Origin: Chloroflexota bacterium
GTDB taxonomy: Bacteria; Chloroflexota; Ktedonobacteria; Ktedonobacterales; JADMIN01
Direction: 5' to 3'
DNA length: 56,197 nucleotides
Assembly (NCBI GenBank): GCA_021323855.1
Contig: JAJPKE010000033.1
Location: 1 to 56,197, forward strand
Below are positions 8,008 through 16,476 of this stretch, piece after piece. The translations under genes were made by a program, and so were the position numbers. A model generated the notes under the pieces. The model was given only the letters and a program-made list of their open reading frames with translations. It was not told the DNA's origin and ran no database searches. Within the stretch, counting starts at the first letter, position 1; each line of letters begins with the position of its first letter.

Positions 8008-8448
8008 TTAGTGGCCTTCTCCATCGCTCATTGCGTGCTCATCATCTCCCGCTAGCTGCACCTGTGGCAGCAGCGCCAGGTCCACCTCGGCGAAGTGTTC
8101 CGGCCCCAGCGCAACGAGCGCCGCATGCAAACGGCGCGCATCAGCGATCAGTTGCCCCACGCGCACACCCCGGCAGACAGGCGCGTAGGGTTCCAGGTAA
8201 TCCGCGCCGCTCTTGAGCTTGACGGTGGCGCCGTGGTAGTTCCGGCGTAGCAGATGATAACAGCCGACGCCGACTTGCAGGATGCCCTTGTAGAGCGTCC
8301 TTATCGGATCAGGCTCGACGTTCCAGATAGCTTCCAGCGTTTCGTGGCACTCGAAGTATTCGCGGTGGTTGAATTGCTCGACGCCGCGCAGCAACGCCGC
8401 CGACGGCGGTTCGTTGCAACCTGCTAGAGGAAGCCTATGCTCTGCCAT
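8008..8448 (-). CDS. DUF309 domain protein
   Basis: A 146-residue protein with the DUF309 core: GVEQFNHREYFECHETLEAIW followed by RTLYKGILQVGVGCYHLLRRNYHGA. The conserved FECHE..E..W and the later GCYHL..N..GA residues form the helical core of this family, whose function is unknown. The start at 8448 has GGAGAGG about ten bases upstream. It follows the membrane-anchored gene 8489-9250 by 40 bases on the same strand and converges on the MntP-like gene, so it is probably the second gene of a two-gene unit. Confidence 0.85.
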   Translation of the reverse strand: MAEHRLPLAGCNEPPSAALLRGVEQFNHREYFECHETLEAIWNVEPDPIRTLYKGILQVGVGCYHLLRRNYHGATVKLKSGADYLEPYAPVCRGVRVGQLIADARRLHAALVALGPEHFAEVDLALLPQVQLAGDDEHAMSDGEGH

Positions 8449-8488
8449 GACGATAGTACCTCTCCGTGGGATGACCGCGCCCGCCTGG

Positions 8489-9250
8489 CTACTCAGGCTC
8501 TTCAGGCTCCTCTACCCGGAGTACAGCGAAGTGCGTGGGTTCTATCTGCGCGGGACTGCGCGATGGCTGCGCCGGGCGGATGACGACGTTGCTGGCGCTG
8601 GAAGCGACATCGCTGGAGGCGACGGAGACATAGGGAATTGGGTTGCTCATTGTGAACGGCAAGGCAGCCGGGGGTGAGCCGCCCAAGAGGAAGAGTGCTC
8701 CCAGTACGCACTGCACCAAAGCAGTAGCCACAACCCGTCGCTTGGCCCGTCGCAGGCCGGATGGCATTAGCATCTCCGGCAGACCTCGCGCGCTCCTGGG
8801 TGGACGCATGCACTGGCGGGCCGCACACGCCAGTGCCACCAGTTCCTGGGGTGAGGCCGCGAAGGGCAGGGTACGCAGCGCCTCGAACAAGAGCGGCGCA
8901 TGAGTGTTGCCCACAGTTGGCTCGTAGCGTCGCCGTGCCCGCTCGTCCAGCCATACACAGACAGGCCGCACGTCGAGCGTGTCGCTGGGCGAAGATGCGT
9001 GCAGATGTCCTTGGAACAGCGACAGTCCAAGACCATCGAGCAGCATGCGGTCGTTGCGTGAGCCAACAGCGAGCAAGTAATCCAAGCAGAGATGCGCCCG
9101 CGCCCACTCGCGGTCGCACTCCGAGACAAGCGAGGCGCTGCGGAGTTCAATCGCGGTGTCGTCCGCGTCTAGCTCAATGGCGTAGACCCGCACGTTGTCG
9201 TCTCCGGTGCCCGAGCAGATGTCCAGCAGGTGCCACGTTAGCGTACCCAT
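8489..9250 (-). CDS. Membrane-anchored protein of unknown function
   Basis: A 253-residue protein I do not recognise. The N-terminal 165 residues look cytoplasmic and globular, with strand-like segments (NVRVYAIELDADDTAIELRSAS, VRPVCVWLDERARRRYEPTVG). A basic stretch (LRRAKRRVV) then precedes one hydrophobic helix (about residues 175-195). A Ser/Pro-rich tail of about 55 residues ends in EEPEEPE. This order suggests a protein anchored by one helix with a short external tail. The ATG at 9250 is preferred over the GTG at 9253 because GGGAG lies seven bases upstream. The DUF309 gene follows on the same strand. Confidence 0.6.
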   Translation of the reverse strand: MGTLTWHLLDICSGTGDDNVRVYAIELDADDTAIELRSASLVSECDREWARAHLCLDYLLAVGSRNDRMLLDGLGLSLFQGHLHASSPSDTLDVRPVCVWLDERARRRYEPTVGNTHAPLLFEALRTLPFAASPQELVALACAARQCMRPPRSARGLPEMLMPSGLRRAKRRVVATALVQCVLGALFLLGGSPPAALPFTMSNPIPYVSVASSDVASSASNVVIRPAQPSRSPAQIEPTHFAVLRVEEPEEPE

Positions 9251-9369
9251 CACGCCACTCCCGTTGTCTCTTCGCCATAGCTGCCAGCGACAGATGCTCT
9301 GGCATCAACCTACCAGCTCAAAATACCACATTCCAGGTTCATCCTGAACGCCTTCACAACAGGAGAAAA

Positions 9370-9406
9370 AGCTGGCGCGAAGCATAGACTATCACTCGCG
9401 CCAGCT
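9370..9406 (-). terminator. Rho-independent terminator of the cNMP-binding protein gene
   Basis: A perfect 11-bp stem (AGCTGGCGCGA at 9370-9380 with TCGCGCCAGCT at 9396-9406) and a 15-base loop. On the minus strand it runs directly into TTTTT. It lies 37 bases past the stop of the gene 9443-9874. Confidence 0.85.
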
Positions 9407-9442
9407 AGCTGTAGGTCAATCGTATGCTGGATGCGCCTACGC

Positions 9443-9874
9443 CTACACGCCCTCGGAGCCGCTCAGTTCGAGACGGCGCAGGCGGCGGCTCATCACCGCC
9501 AGCAGCTTGATGCCAATCTCTGGGGAGTCGCGCAGGACGGCGCGGAAATCCCAGACGGGGATGACAAGCGCGCGGGTCGGCTCTATCGCCACAACGGTGG
9601 CCGTGCGGGGCAGATCGTCCAGCAGCGACATCTCGCCCAGGACCGCGCCGCGCTCGAAGACGCCGAGGTCGCGGGTGTCGCCACTCCCAGATTGCTGTGT
9701 CACGCGCACTTTGCCGCTGGTGAGGATGAACAGGCCGACGCCCGTTTCGCCCTGGCGCAGCAGTGTCGCGCCTTCAGGATATTCGCGTTCTCGGCAATTG
9801 GCCGCCAGAATCTGGAGTTCGCGCTGCGAGAGGTCACTAAAGAGCGGGACCTGGGAGATCACATCTTCGTACAC
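9443..9874 (-). CDS. Cyclic nucleotide-binding domain protein
   Basis: A 143-residue protein made of a single CRP/cAMP-binding beta-barrel: PLFSDLSQRELQILAANC, then PEGATLLRQGETGVGLFILTSGKVRV, and the phosphate-binding cassette GEMSLLDDLPRTATVVA with its conserved Glu and Arg. A short helical tail (LLAVMSRRLRRLEL) follows, with no DNA-binding HTH, so it is not a CRP-type transcription factor and more likely acts through protein contacts. The start is GTG at 9874; an in-frame stop lies just before it. It sits downstream of the receptor-like gene 10127-12127 on the same strand after about 250 bases. Ligand is inferred from the family. Confidence 0.88.
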   Translation of the reverse strand: MYEDVISQVPLFSDLSQRELQILAANCREREYPEGATLLRQGETGVGLFILTSGKVRVTQQSGSGDTRDLGVFERGAVLGEMSLLDDLPRTATVVAIEPTRALVIPVWDFRAVLRDSPEIGIKLLAVMSRRLRRLELSGSEGV

Positions 9875-10126
9875 GGGTCACGTCCGCCTTTCCTGAGTGA
9901 GCGCAGCAGTTAGCGTCTGAATAAGCGCGCCAACGCCGCAGCCATAGCAAGAGCCAAAGCATAAGCCGCTACAAATGGGCAAGGAAATACCGCTGCTATT
10001 GTACTCTATTCCCGCCAGCGCGTCTACGACGGGACTGCTCCAAACAAAACTGCCATGCGAATCATTGATGTGGTTCGCATGGCACAAAACTGTGCTATCT
10101 GTGATGACGCTGGGCGACGTTATTAT

Positions 10127-12127
10127 TTACCAGCCGCCCCCCTGATTGGAGCGATCAGGCCCATTGCCGTTGTTACCGCGCCCAGGCACACGCTGTGGTG
10201 GCAAGAGCCGCCCCGGCTGACCGGAACGCGGACCGTTGCCCATCGGGTCCTGTGGTGGCAGCGAATTGTAGCCCTGGTTATATCCCTGGCTAGCCATCGC
10301 ATCCCAGCCCATCGGCAGTTCCAGGTCCGGCAGCGGCGGCAGCCGCCAATCTTCCACGCCCATGTTGTCGTAGCCGCCAAAATTGCCGTTGCCGTTGCCA
10401 TAGCCGCCGTAATTGCCGCCCATTTGCCCCATGCCACCAGACATGCCACCGCGCATCTGCCTGGGGTCCAGTCCGCCGGATTGCCAGCTTCCCTGGTTGG
10501 TGTTCGGCCCGCGCTGGCCCATGCCACCCATCTGGCCCATTTGCCCCATTTGCCCCATGCCACCCATGCGGTTGCCGGAGGCTCTGCCAGTCGCCATGCC
10601 ACCCATCTGGCCCATCTGCCCCATGTTGCTCTGGCCCATGCCCATGCCGCCCATCGGCTGCATCATGCCCATCTGCCCCATGTTGCCCTGACTCGCCATG
10701 CCACCTATCTGGCCCATGCCGCCCATTTGCCCCATGCCGCCCAGGCCCATTTGCGCGTTCATGCCCATAGCGCCGCCGGCTCCTGCCATCGCCGCTGCGC
10801 GCTCCTGCTGCTTCTTGCGGTCCGGGCGCACCGAACGGACGGTACCCTTCATCTTGTTCTGGCTGGCGGGCGACGGCGCAAGGTCACCAGTGCTGGCGCC
10901 GCCCGCGTCCAGCGCGGCGTTGGTCTTGCCGCGATTGGCCAGACGCACACCCACCACCTGCTGAAGCTGGCGCACGACCAGTTCCAGACGCTCGGCGCTT
11001 TCGGTGCTCTGCTGCGCGCTGCCGGACACCTGCTCAGCAATTTCGATAACAGCCTGCATCGCGCCGGTCATGCGTTCGTATTGCGCAGCCTGCTGGCGTG
11101 TAGAGGCGCTGATATCACGCACCGAGCGCGTCATATATGCCAGAATCGAATCAATCTGTCCTGGTGGAATCTCACCGCGACGCTGTAGCACCTGATTGCC
11201 CATCAGCGCCAGTTGATCGGTACGCTGGGAAATATCTTTTGCGGTATCCGAGAAGTTTTGTAGCGCCTGGTTGATGGCGTTGATGGCCCACACCTGCTGC
11301 GCTGCGCCGCTGGACTGCTGCACAGCAATGGTGCCGATGCGTTCAGACGCGGTATTTACTTGACGTGCGGCGCGTTGCAGCGCCGTGATGATGGTATTGG
11401 CGAAGAAAAGCGCCAGGATGATGCCGGCGATCATGATGATCGTGCCGATCAAGATCAATTCGACGGTCGTGCGGTTGATGACGCTGTTGATGGTATCCAG
11501 CGGCACCTCGATGGCCAGCACGCCCACCAATTGGTGCTGGCCGTTGAAGATAGGCGTGTAATCCGAATAATAGTCTACGCCATCCTGGTTATCCTGCCCC
11601 AACCATTCCTGTGGAGTGGCGGACCCCAGTTGCATGCCCTGGTTGACAGTTGAACGTAACTGTTCGCCAGTATCGCGGACACTCGTCGTCCCCGGTTTGA
11701 TAAACGTCGTAGCGATGCGCACGCATTGCGTAAACACGTTATTGCTGTTGGCGCACTGGAACAGCGAAACGTCCGCATTGACGAGGTGCTTTACGGAGTC
11801 CACATAGTCGGTGTCGTCGTTCAACACGAATCTGCCGAAAGTGTTGTTCGGTGTCACCGTCACCGTGACACCGCTGACAGAGTTCGGGCTATCTGCAACC
11901 AGCTTGCCATCGGCAGAGATGGAGATATTCGCGCCGTAATTGTTGTGCAACACGAGCAGCGCAATATTCGAGTTGGTGCGCTCCTGTGTCTGGGCCTGAG
12001 TTATGACGTAATTTTTGATGGCATTATCCGCAATGAACAGGGTCGCTACCGTACTCAGGATAGCGCCCATGATCACAATGATCGTCAATTGCGGGCGAAT
12101 ACCCAGACGCCACCATCTTGGAAACAT
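10127..12127 (-). CDS. Receptor-like membrane protein with extracytoplasmic sensor and Met/Gly-rich tail
   Basis: A 666-residue protein. A first transmembrane helix (about 15-33), an extracytoplasmic region of about 200 residues with a Cache-like pattern (LHNNYGANISISADGKLV; GVDYYSDYTPIFNGQHQLVG), and a second helix (about 243-265) are followed by a long cytoplasmic helical stretch that resembles methyl-accepting chemotaxis proteins (QVNTASERIGTIAVQQSSGA; EIAEQVSGSAQQSTESAERL). The canonical MCP signalling tip is not evident. The last third is low-complexity: many MGQMGGM-type units, then a Gly/Asn/Tyr-rich segment. The start at 12127 is well supported by AGGAGG ten bases upstream. It follows the DUF4388-like gene on the same strand, which suggests a shared signalling role. 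Ligand and output are unknown. Confidence 0.75.
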   Translation of the reverse strand: MFPRWWRLGIRPQLTIIVIMGAILSTVATLFIADNAIKNYVITQAQTQERTNSNIALLVLHNNYGANISISADGKLVADSPNSVSGVTVTVTPNNTFGRFVLNDDTDYVDSVKHLVNADVSLFQCANSNNVFTQCVRIATTFIKPGTTSVRDTGEQLRSTVNQGMQLGSATPQEWLGQDNQDGVDYYSDYTPIFNGQHQLVGVLAIEVPLDTINSVINRTTVELILIGTIIMIAGIILALFFANTIITALQRAARQVNTASERIGTIAVQQSSGAAQQVWAINAINQALQNFSDTAKDISQRTDQLALMGNQVLQRRGEIPPGQIDSILAYMTRSVRDISASTRQQAAQYERMTGAMQAVIEIAEQVSGSAQQSTESAERLELVVRQLQQVVGVRLANRGKTNAALDAGGASTGDLAPSPASQNKMKGTVRSVRPDRKKQQERAAAMAGAGGAMGMNAQMGLGGMGQMGGMGQIGGMASQGNMGQMGMMQPMGGMGMGQSNMGQMGQMGGMATGRASGNRMGGMGQMGQMGQMGGMGQRGPNTNQGSWQSGGLDPRQMRGGMSGGMGQMGGNYGGYGNGNGNFGGYDNMGVEDWRLPPLPDLELPMGWDAMASQGYNQGYNSLPPQDPMGNGPRSGQPGRLLPPQRVPGRGNNGNGPDRSNQGGGW

Positions 12128-12267
12128 CTCGGCATGTCCTCCTGCTTTGCCTGGGTATGGCGTACAAATTGCCGCCCCACCACCAGAGTGCGCCACCCAG
12201 CGCGGCGCATATTGATGAAACGAAAGAGCGCAACCATTAGGCGCTCATCGCACCACATACTACCATG

Positions 12268-13092
12268 TCAGGCGCCGAATTGAATCAGTCCTAGACCAGA
12301 TAGGTGTTCGAGGACACGCAGGATTTCGCGCTCCGACCGTCTGGTAAGGCGGGCCAGGTCGCTCAAATTGCGGCGTCCGTCCACGAGCAGCAAAACCATC
12401 CGTTCGCGCCGGTCCAGTGGTAGTTGCTCCACATGCTCTGAGAGGCTGGTGCGCCTGGGGCACATCATCAGCAGATTCGGGTTGAGTGGCGCCGTTCCCT
12501 GGGCCGGCTGCGCATACTGGTATCCCGTCTGCTGGCCTTGCATCCCCGGCATGCCCGCCTGCGACGCCGTCCCAAATTGCGCGTCATAGTCTGGGTCGCC
12601 ACCGTATCCCCCTGGATAGGCAGGCGCATAGCCGGGCTGAGAGGTGGCGCGGGGATACGAGTTGGCGAACGAAGAGGATGGAGGAAGGGGCGAAGGATTG
12701 GGCTGCGAATTCATATATCCATAGGCAGGCCAGGAACCGCTGGAAAGCGCCGGTGAGGTAGAAGAATCCGGCAGCGGCGACATCTGGCCGTTATCATAGG
12801 GCTGCGCGCCGGACTGATACGCGCCGAGATCGGGGTCAGGCGTCTCCGCCAGCGGCTGCTCATCGAAGGAGTAGACACATTCGCCCCAGTTTTGCAGCAC
12901 CGTGAGGGCATTGGCGCCGGTTACCTGGCCCAGCAAGGCAGTGACGGCTCTGCCGTCTATGAATTGAATCTGTCCTATTTCGCGGGTTGGCCCCTGACCA
13001 CGGATGACGCGCAGAATCCCGCTCTGGCGTCCGAGCATAATCATGCTAATAATATTGTTGAGCCTGCTCGTTGTGAGATACTGCGAAGCCAT
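12268..13092 (-). CDS. DUF4388 (PATAN)-like regulator with C-terminal winged-helix-like region
   Basis: A 274-residue protein in three parts. Residues 1-90 match the DUF4388 pattern (LNNIISMIMLGRQSGILRV; GQIQFIDGRAVTALLGQVTGANAL), a domain found in bacterial signalling proteins near GTPases, receiver domains and chemosensory-like proteins. A Pro/Ser/Gln/Tyr-rich linker follows (about 95-195). Residues 200-274 form a compact helical region (PLDRRERMVLLLVDGRRNLSDLARLTRRSEREILRVLEHL) resembling a winged helix. The gene heads a minus-strand cluster with the receptor-like gene (140 bases downstream). The cluster suggests surface sensing or motility control, but no partner is identifiable here. The DUF4388 assignment is good; the function is inferred. 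Confidence 0.75.
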   Translation of the reverse strand: MASQYLTTSRLNNIISMIMLGRQSGILRVIRGQGPTREIGQIQFIDGRAVTALLGQVTGANALTVLQNWGECVYSFDEQPLAETPDPDLGAYQSGAQPYDNGQMSPLPDSSTSPALSSGSWPAYGYMNSQPNPSPLPPSSSFANSYPRATSQPGYAPAYPGGYGGDPDYDAQFGTASQAGMPGMQGQQTGYQYAQPAQGTAPLNPNLLMMCPRRTSLSEHVEQLPLDRRERMVLLLVDGRRNLSDLARLTRRSEREILRVLEHLSGLGLIQFGA

Positions 13093-13583
13093 TGCAACAC
13101 GCTCCCTGCACCCATCCGACTTGGCATCCCACTCCTACGATACGTGCGATGACGTGCGATACGTGGCGTGAGATCAGCAAAACACCGTTTCAGATAAGCA
13201 CCCAGTAGCACCATTGACCATCATTGGCGCTCACTGCGCCTACCTGTGAATGGTGCGATAGACGGCTTCATCGCCGCAAAGTAGACTCGATTGTCTGCTA
13301 TCGCAGGCCAGAAACAACCTGCATCGAGCGCCACCCGGCGCCTGGCGTATAGCGCGATACTGTGCGACGAGGCCGGCGGAGATGTTCCGCGAGCCAGGGG
13401 CAGGGACCAACATCTTACGAGAAGAGTACGCAGCCTGTAGAGTAACCCGTGAGCCTACCTTAACACAGATGTCAAGAGGGCACGAGACTTCGGGTACTAT
13501 CAGGCCCCTTCGCCGGCGCACCTGCTGATAATCCAGCGTGATCCCGAGGGATCCAGAAAGATCGAGCACGTGTCGCTCAGTTC
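13093..13583. other. Gene-poor intergenic stretch
   Basis: About 490 bases with no coding region I would support. Near 13137-13167 a short unit CGATACGTG recurs imperfectly. The remainder should hold the promoter of the minus-strand signalling cluster and the downstream region of the small gene at 13584. Confidence 0.4.
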
Positions 13584-13805
13584 TCAGCCGGCTTGCGTGC
13601 CTGCCGCCTCTTGCTCGTCCATCTGCGCCAGTTGCGCGCGCAATTCTTCGGCAAGCTGCTTGTATTCGAGGGCGCGCTGCTCGTCCCACTTGGGCATGAT
13701 GCTTGACTGCGCGCCACCGATGGCACGATCAATCAGGCCGGCGTAAAACTCATACGTCTTGATTTGCATTTCGAGCAGTTCACGTTTGCTGATGGGCTTG
13801 CTCAT
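13584..13805 (-). CDS. Small conserved-looking protein of unknown function
   Basis: A 73-residue, mostly helical, charged protein (KRELLEMQIKTYEFYAGLID; EQRALEYKQLAEELRAQLAQMDEQ). No known motif is visible. A good Shine-Dalgarno (GGAGG, seven bases before the ATG at 13805) supports it as a real gene despite its size. The C-terminal heptad-like pattern could form a short coiled coil. It stands alone between the signalling cluster and xdhC. Confidence 0.6.
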   Translation of the reverse strand: MSKPISKRELLEMQIKTYEFYAGLIDRAIGGAQSSIMPKWDEQRALEYKQLAEELRAQLAQMDEQEAAGTQAG

Positions 13806-13984
13806 TCAGCGGCCTCCAAGTAACGGCAAAGAAATAGGGCGCGTACCCACGCGGAAGCGAGATGGCGTATCTCGCAATCCTGCATAAGCGTAGCACAGGT
13901 ATTCGCGCCGGTCAAGCGGTGAATGGCGGTCGCCTCTTATGGAAACGTCAATTACGTTGAAATGCCTACTACATACCCATAAAC

Positions 13985-15085
13985 TCAGGATTTTGTTTCT
14001 GCGCCACGACGAACGGCGACGATTTGCGCCAGAATCGCCAGCGCGATCTCTTCAGGTGTTTTCGCGCCGATGGACAATCCAATAGGTCCATGAATATGCG
14101 CCAGCTCCTCCTCAGTGATCCCCTCCTCGCGCAGCCGCTTATCGCGCGCGGCGCGCGTGCCCCGGCTGCCAATCACCCCAACGTAGCCAGCGGGCGAATG
14201 CAACGCCTTCGCCAGCGCGGGTACATCGAACTTGTCATCATGGGTCAGCACGGCAACGGCGGTCGTTCCGGTGATCGGCAGCCGTTCCAGCGCCTCATCC
14301 GGCCATTCCACCAGCAATTCGTCGGCGTCGGGGAAGCGTTCGCGTGTGGCGAAAGTTTCGCGCGCATCTATGACGATAACCCGGTATCCCAGCACTTTGG
14401 CGAGCTTCGTCAGCGGAATGGAGATATGCCCCGCGCCAACGATGATGAGCGTTGGCGGCGCAGGGTAGACCGCGTAGAAGACCTCATAGTCGTCGCCAGG
14501 CTGGGCATTGCCGGTGGCATTGTGCGCGGGGATTATCGCGGTCTGGCCGGTGGTTTCGCCGCGCCGCAGCAGGTCGCGTGCGCGCTCCACCACGCCCGCC
14601 GCCAACCCGGCAACGCCCGGTTCGTCCAGCGTAGGCTCGTTGGCCGTCTCCGAGACCAGCAGATGCTTCCCCACCAGTTCCCCGTTGCCATCTGGCGCAG
14701 CGATGACCGTCGCCAGCGCCACCGGCATTTCGGCTTGCAAAGACTGCAACAGCGTCTCGGTCAGCGGCGAAGATTCCAGCCGCTCGACAAAGACACGAAT
14801 CTCGCCGCCACAGGAGAGGCCGATCTGCTCGACATTCTGCTCCTCAGTGATGCCAAAGGTGAGCAGGCGCGGCTTGCCGGTGCGGATGGCGCGCAGCCCA
14901 TCCTCGATCACCGCCGGTTCGACACAGCCACCACTGACGGAGCCGCTCACCTCGCCGCCTTCGCTGACGGCGAGCGTTGCGCCGAGGCCGCGCGGCGCCG
15001 AACCAACCACGGATACCACCGTCGCCAGCGCCACACGCTCACCTGCCGCGCGCCAGCGTTCGATATCTGGCAATACATCTCGCAT
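13985..15085 (-). CDS. XdhC/CoxI family molybdoenzyme maturation factor
   Basis: A 366-residue protein with both XdhC domains. The N-terminal part has LATVVSVVGSAPRGLGATLAV and SGSVSGGCVEPAVIE, including the conserved Cys. After a variable middle part comes the NAD-type C-terminal domain: TLIIVGAGHISIPLTKLAKVLGYRVIVIDARETFA and GYVGVIGSRGTRAARDKRL, ending with IGLSIGAKTPEEIALAILAQIV. The family binds the molybdenum cofactor and helps insert it, in sulfurated form, into xanthine- or CO-dehydrogenase-type enzymes. No molybdoenzyme gene is in the window, so the partner must be elsewhere. The start at 15085 has AAAGGG nine bases upstream. Confidence 0.92.
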   Translation of the reverse strand: MRDVLPDIERWRAAGERVALATVVSVVGSAPRGLGATLAVSEGGEVSGSVSGGCVEPAVIEDGLRAIRTGKPRLLTFGITEEQNVEQIGLSCGGEIRVFVERLESSPLTETLLQSLQAEMPVALATVIAAPDGNGELVGKHLLVSETANEPTLDEPGVAGLAAGVVERARDLLRRGETTGQTAIIPAHNATGNAQPGDDYEVFYAVYPAPPTLIIVGAGHISIPLTKLAKVLGYRVIVIDARETFATRERFPDADELLVEWPDEALERLPITGTTAVAVLTHDDKFDVPALAKALHSPAGYVGVIGSRGTRAARDKRLREEGITEEELAHIHGPIGLSIGAKTPEEIALAILAQIVAVRRGAETKS

Positions 15086-15102
15086 CGTCGTAATCCCTTT
15101 CT

Positions 15103-15133
15103 AGCCCCCACCCCCATGCGCAGGAGAGGGGAA
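15103..15133. repeat. REP-like repeat, shortened copy
   Basis: AGCCCCCACCCCCATGCGCAGGAGAGGGGAA matches the two ends of the repeats at 1-120 and 1306-1347 but lacks the middle GCCCCTCC part. It lies between xdhC and the deoxyhypusine-synthase-like gene. Confidence 0.5.
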
Positions 15134-15157
15134 ATCAGAAGCGGCGAGCCATCCTAG

Positions 15158-16369
15158 CTAGCGGTCACGGTCAATCTCCACTTTTTCGGCGTCTGCTGCG
15201 GCCTCCGGCCTGCCTGCGCCGCTGGCATAGGCTTCGCGTAGCGCCGCCAGCATCTCCTCGCGGCGCGTATAGAGTTCACGGCGCGGGCGCGGCTGGGCGC
15301 GCGAGATAGCATAGGCGGCGATCAGCGGGAAGGCGACCGTCGTGTCAGCATAGACCACCACCGTGTCGTCGAGCATGGCAGGCTTGATCTTGCCCCAGGA
15401 AACTGCCTCCGAAGGTGTTGCGCCGGAGAGACCGCCCCAGTGCGGAGCATCCTGCGTGATCTGGATGAAATAGTCGTGGCCGCCCTTGTTGATGCCCAGC
15501 ACCTCCCAGAGTTGCGGCTGTGTCTGCAAATAGAAGTTCTTGGGCGAGCCGCCGCCGAGGATGATGACGCCGTTGCGCGTGGCATCCTGCACGATGGCGG
15601 TTGTCTCATGCACATCGTAGAACGGGTCAATCGTCAGCGCGTGGCCGTCGAGCTGGTGACGCGCCAGGTTCATGCCGATGGAGGAGTCGCCCGGCGAGGA
15701 GGTATAGATCGGCACGTTCCACTTCGCCGCCATCGCCAGCACCGAATGTTCAGGGTCCACGCCATGCTCCAGCAGCGACCGGCCAATATGGTGATGCAGT
15801 TCGGCGGTGGACATCGGGCGCTGCGGAAACGTCTTGAAAATCTGGCGCAGGTAACTATCGGTATCCAGCAGCACCTCATCGCGGAACAGCACATCATAGA
15901 TGCGGATGACCCCAGCCTCATGCAGTTCGGTGTCGCTGAGCTTGAAGGTGCCGCGATGCAGCGCGTAGTCGAGGGCGTGGTGGATATCATGATAGAGGTT
16001 GGCGCCGGTTCTGACCATAAAGTCTATCGCGCCACGTTCCATCAGCGTGATGATGCTGCCGCCGACGCCAGCGGGGGTCATCGCGCCAGCAATCGTCAGG
16101 CAGATGGTGACATCCTGCTCCGGCGCGAGCATGCGCTCTGCATAGAGGCGCGCGGCCTCGTTGATGCGCCCGGCGTTATATGCCTGGAACGAGCCGTCAA
16201 TCAGGTCAGCGACGGTGATATCCGGCGTGATGGCGCGTGGCACGATGCGCTCGCCGGCCAGGTACTCGCCATCGGCTGCGCCATTGCTTGCGGACTCACT
16301 GGAATGGTCGTTTGGCGTCTGCTCCTGCTCGTCGCGCGGCGCGGGGCCTTCATGGGGACGGTGCGGCAT
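15158..16369 (-). CDS. Deoxyhypusine synthase-like protein (bacterial branch)
   Basis: A 403-residue protein of the deoxyhypusine synthase family, aligned over its whole core: TICLTIAGAMTPAGVGGSII, DFMVRTGANLYHDIHHALDY, GVIILGGGSPKNFYLQTQPQ and SGATPSEAVSWGKIKPAML. The active-site lysine (SWGK, K327), Trp325 and Glu321 are kept. Compared from memory with the human enzyme, the active-site His (KHH) and two spermidine-contacting Asp residues appear replaced (KNF, W311, L314). Bacteria lack eIF5A, so a true deoxyhypusine role is unlikely; a polyamine reaction such as homospermidine synthesis is the best family-based guess. The first 35 residues are a polar extension. GAGGAGC lies nine bases before the start at 16369. 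Confidence 0.88.
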   Translation of the reverse strand: MPHRPHEGPAPRDEQEQTPNDHSSESASNGAADGEYLAGERIVPRAITPDITVADLIDGSFQAYNAGRINEAARLYAERMLAPEQDVTICLTIAGAMTPAGVGGSIITLMERGAIDFMVRTGANLYHDIHHALDYALHRGTFKLSDTELHEAGVIRIYDVLFRDEVLLDTDSYLRQIFKTFPQRPMSTAELHHHIGRSLLEHGVDPEHSVLAMAAKWNVPIYTSSPGDSSIGMNLARHQLDGHALTIDPFYDVHETTAIVQDATRNGVIILGGGSPKNFYLQTQPQLWEVLGINKGGHDYFIQITQDAPHWGGLSGATPSEAVSWGKIKPAMLDDTVVVYADTTVAFPLIAAYAISRAQPRPRRELYTRREEMLAALREAYASGAGRPEAAADAEKVEIDRDR

Positions 16370-16476
16370 ACTGGATTTGCTCCTCGAAAAACACGGTGTT
16401 CTATATATCGCTGGGTGTTGCTAGACATTGCCGGCTGCTGATGAATTGGCTGATTTTCGCCTGTATAGGCAGTATA

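Noticed and set aside
10055..11188. 377-codon plus-strand frame rich in His and Ala
   Set aside because: It is the complement of the Met/Gly-rich receptor tail; the repeats are inherited from that gene and there is no ribosome site.
14024..15157. 377-codon plus-strand frame
   Set aside because: Fully antisense to xdhC, which has clear family motifs; Arg/Gln-rich and without a domain.
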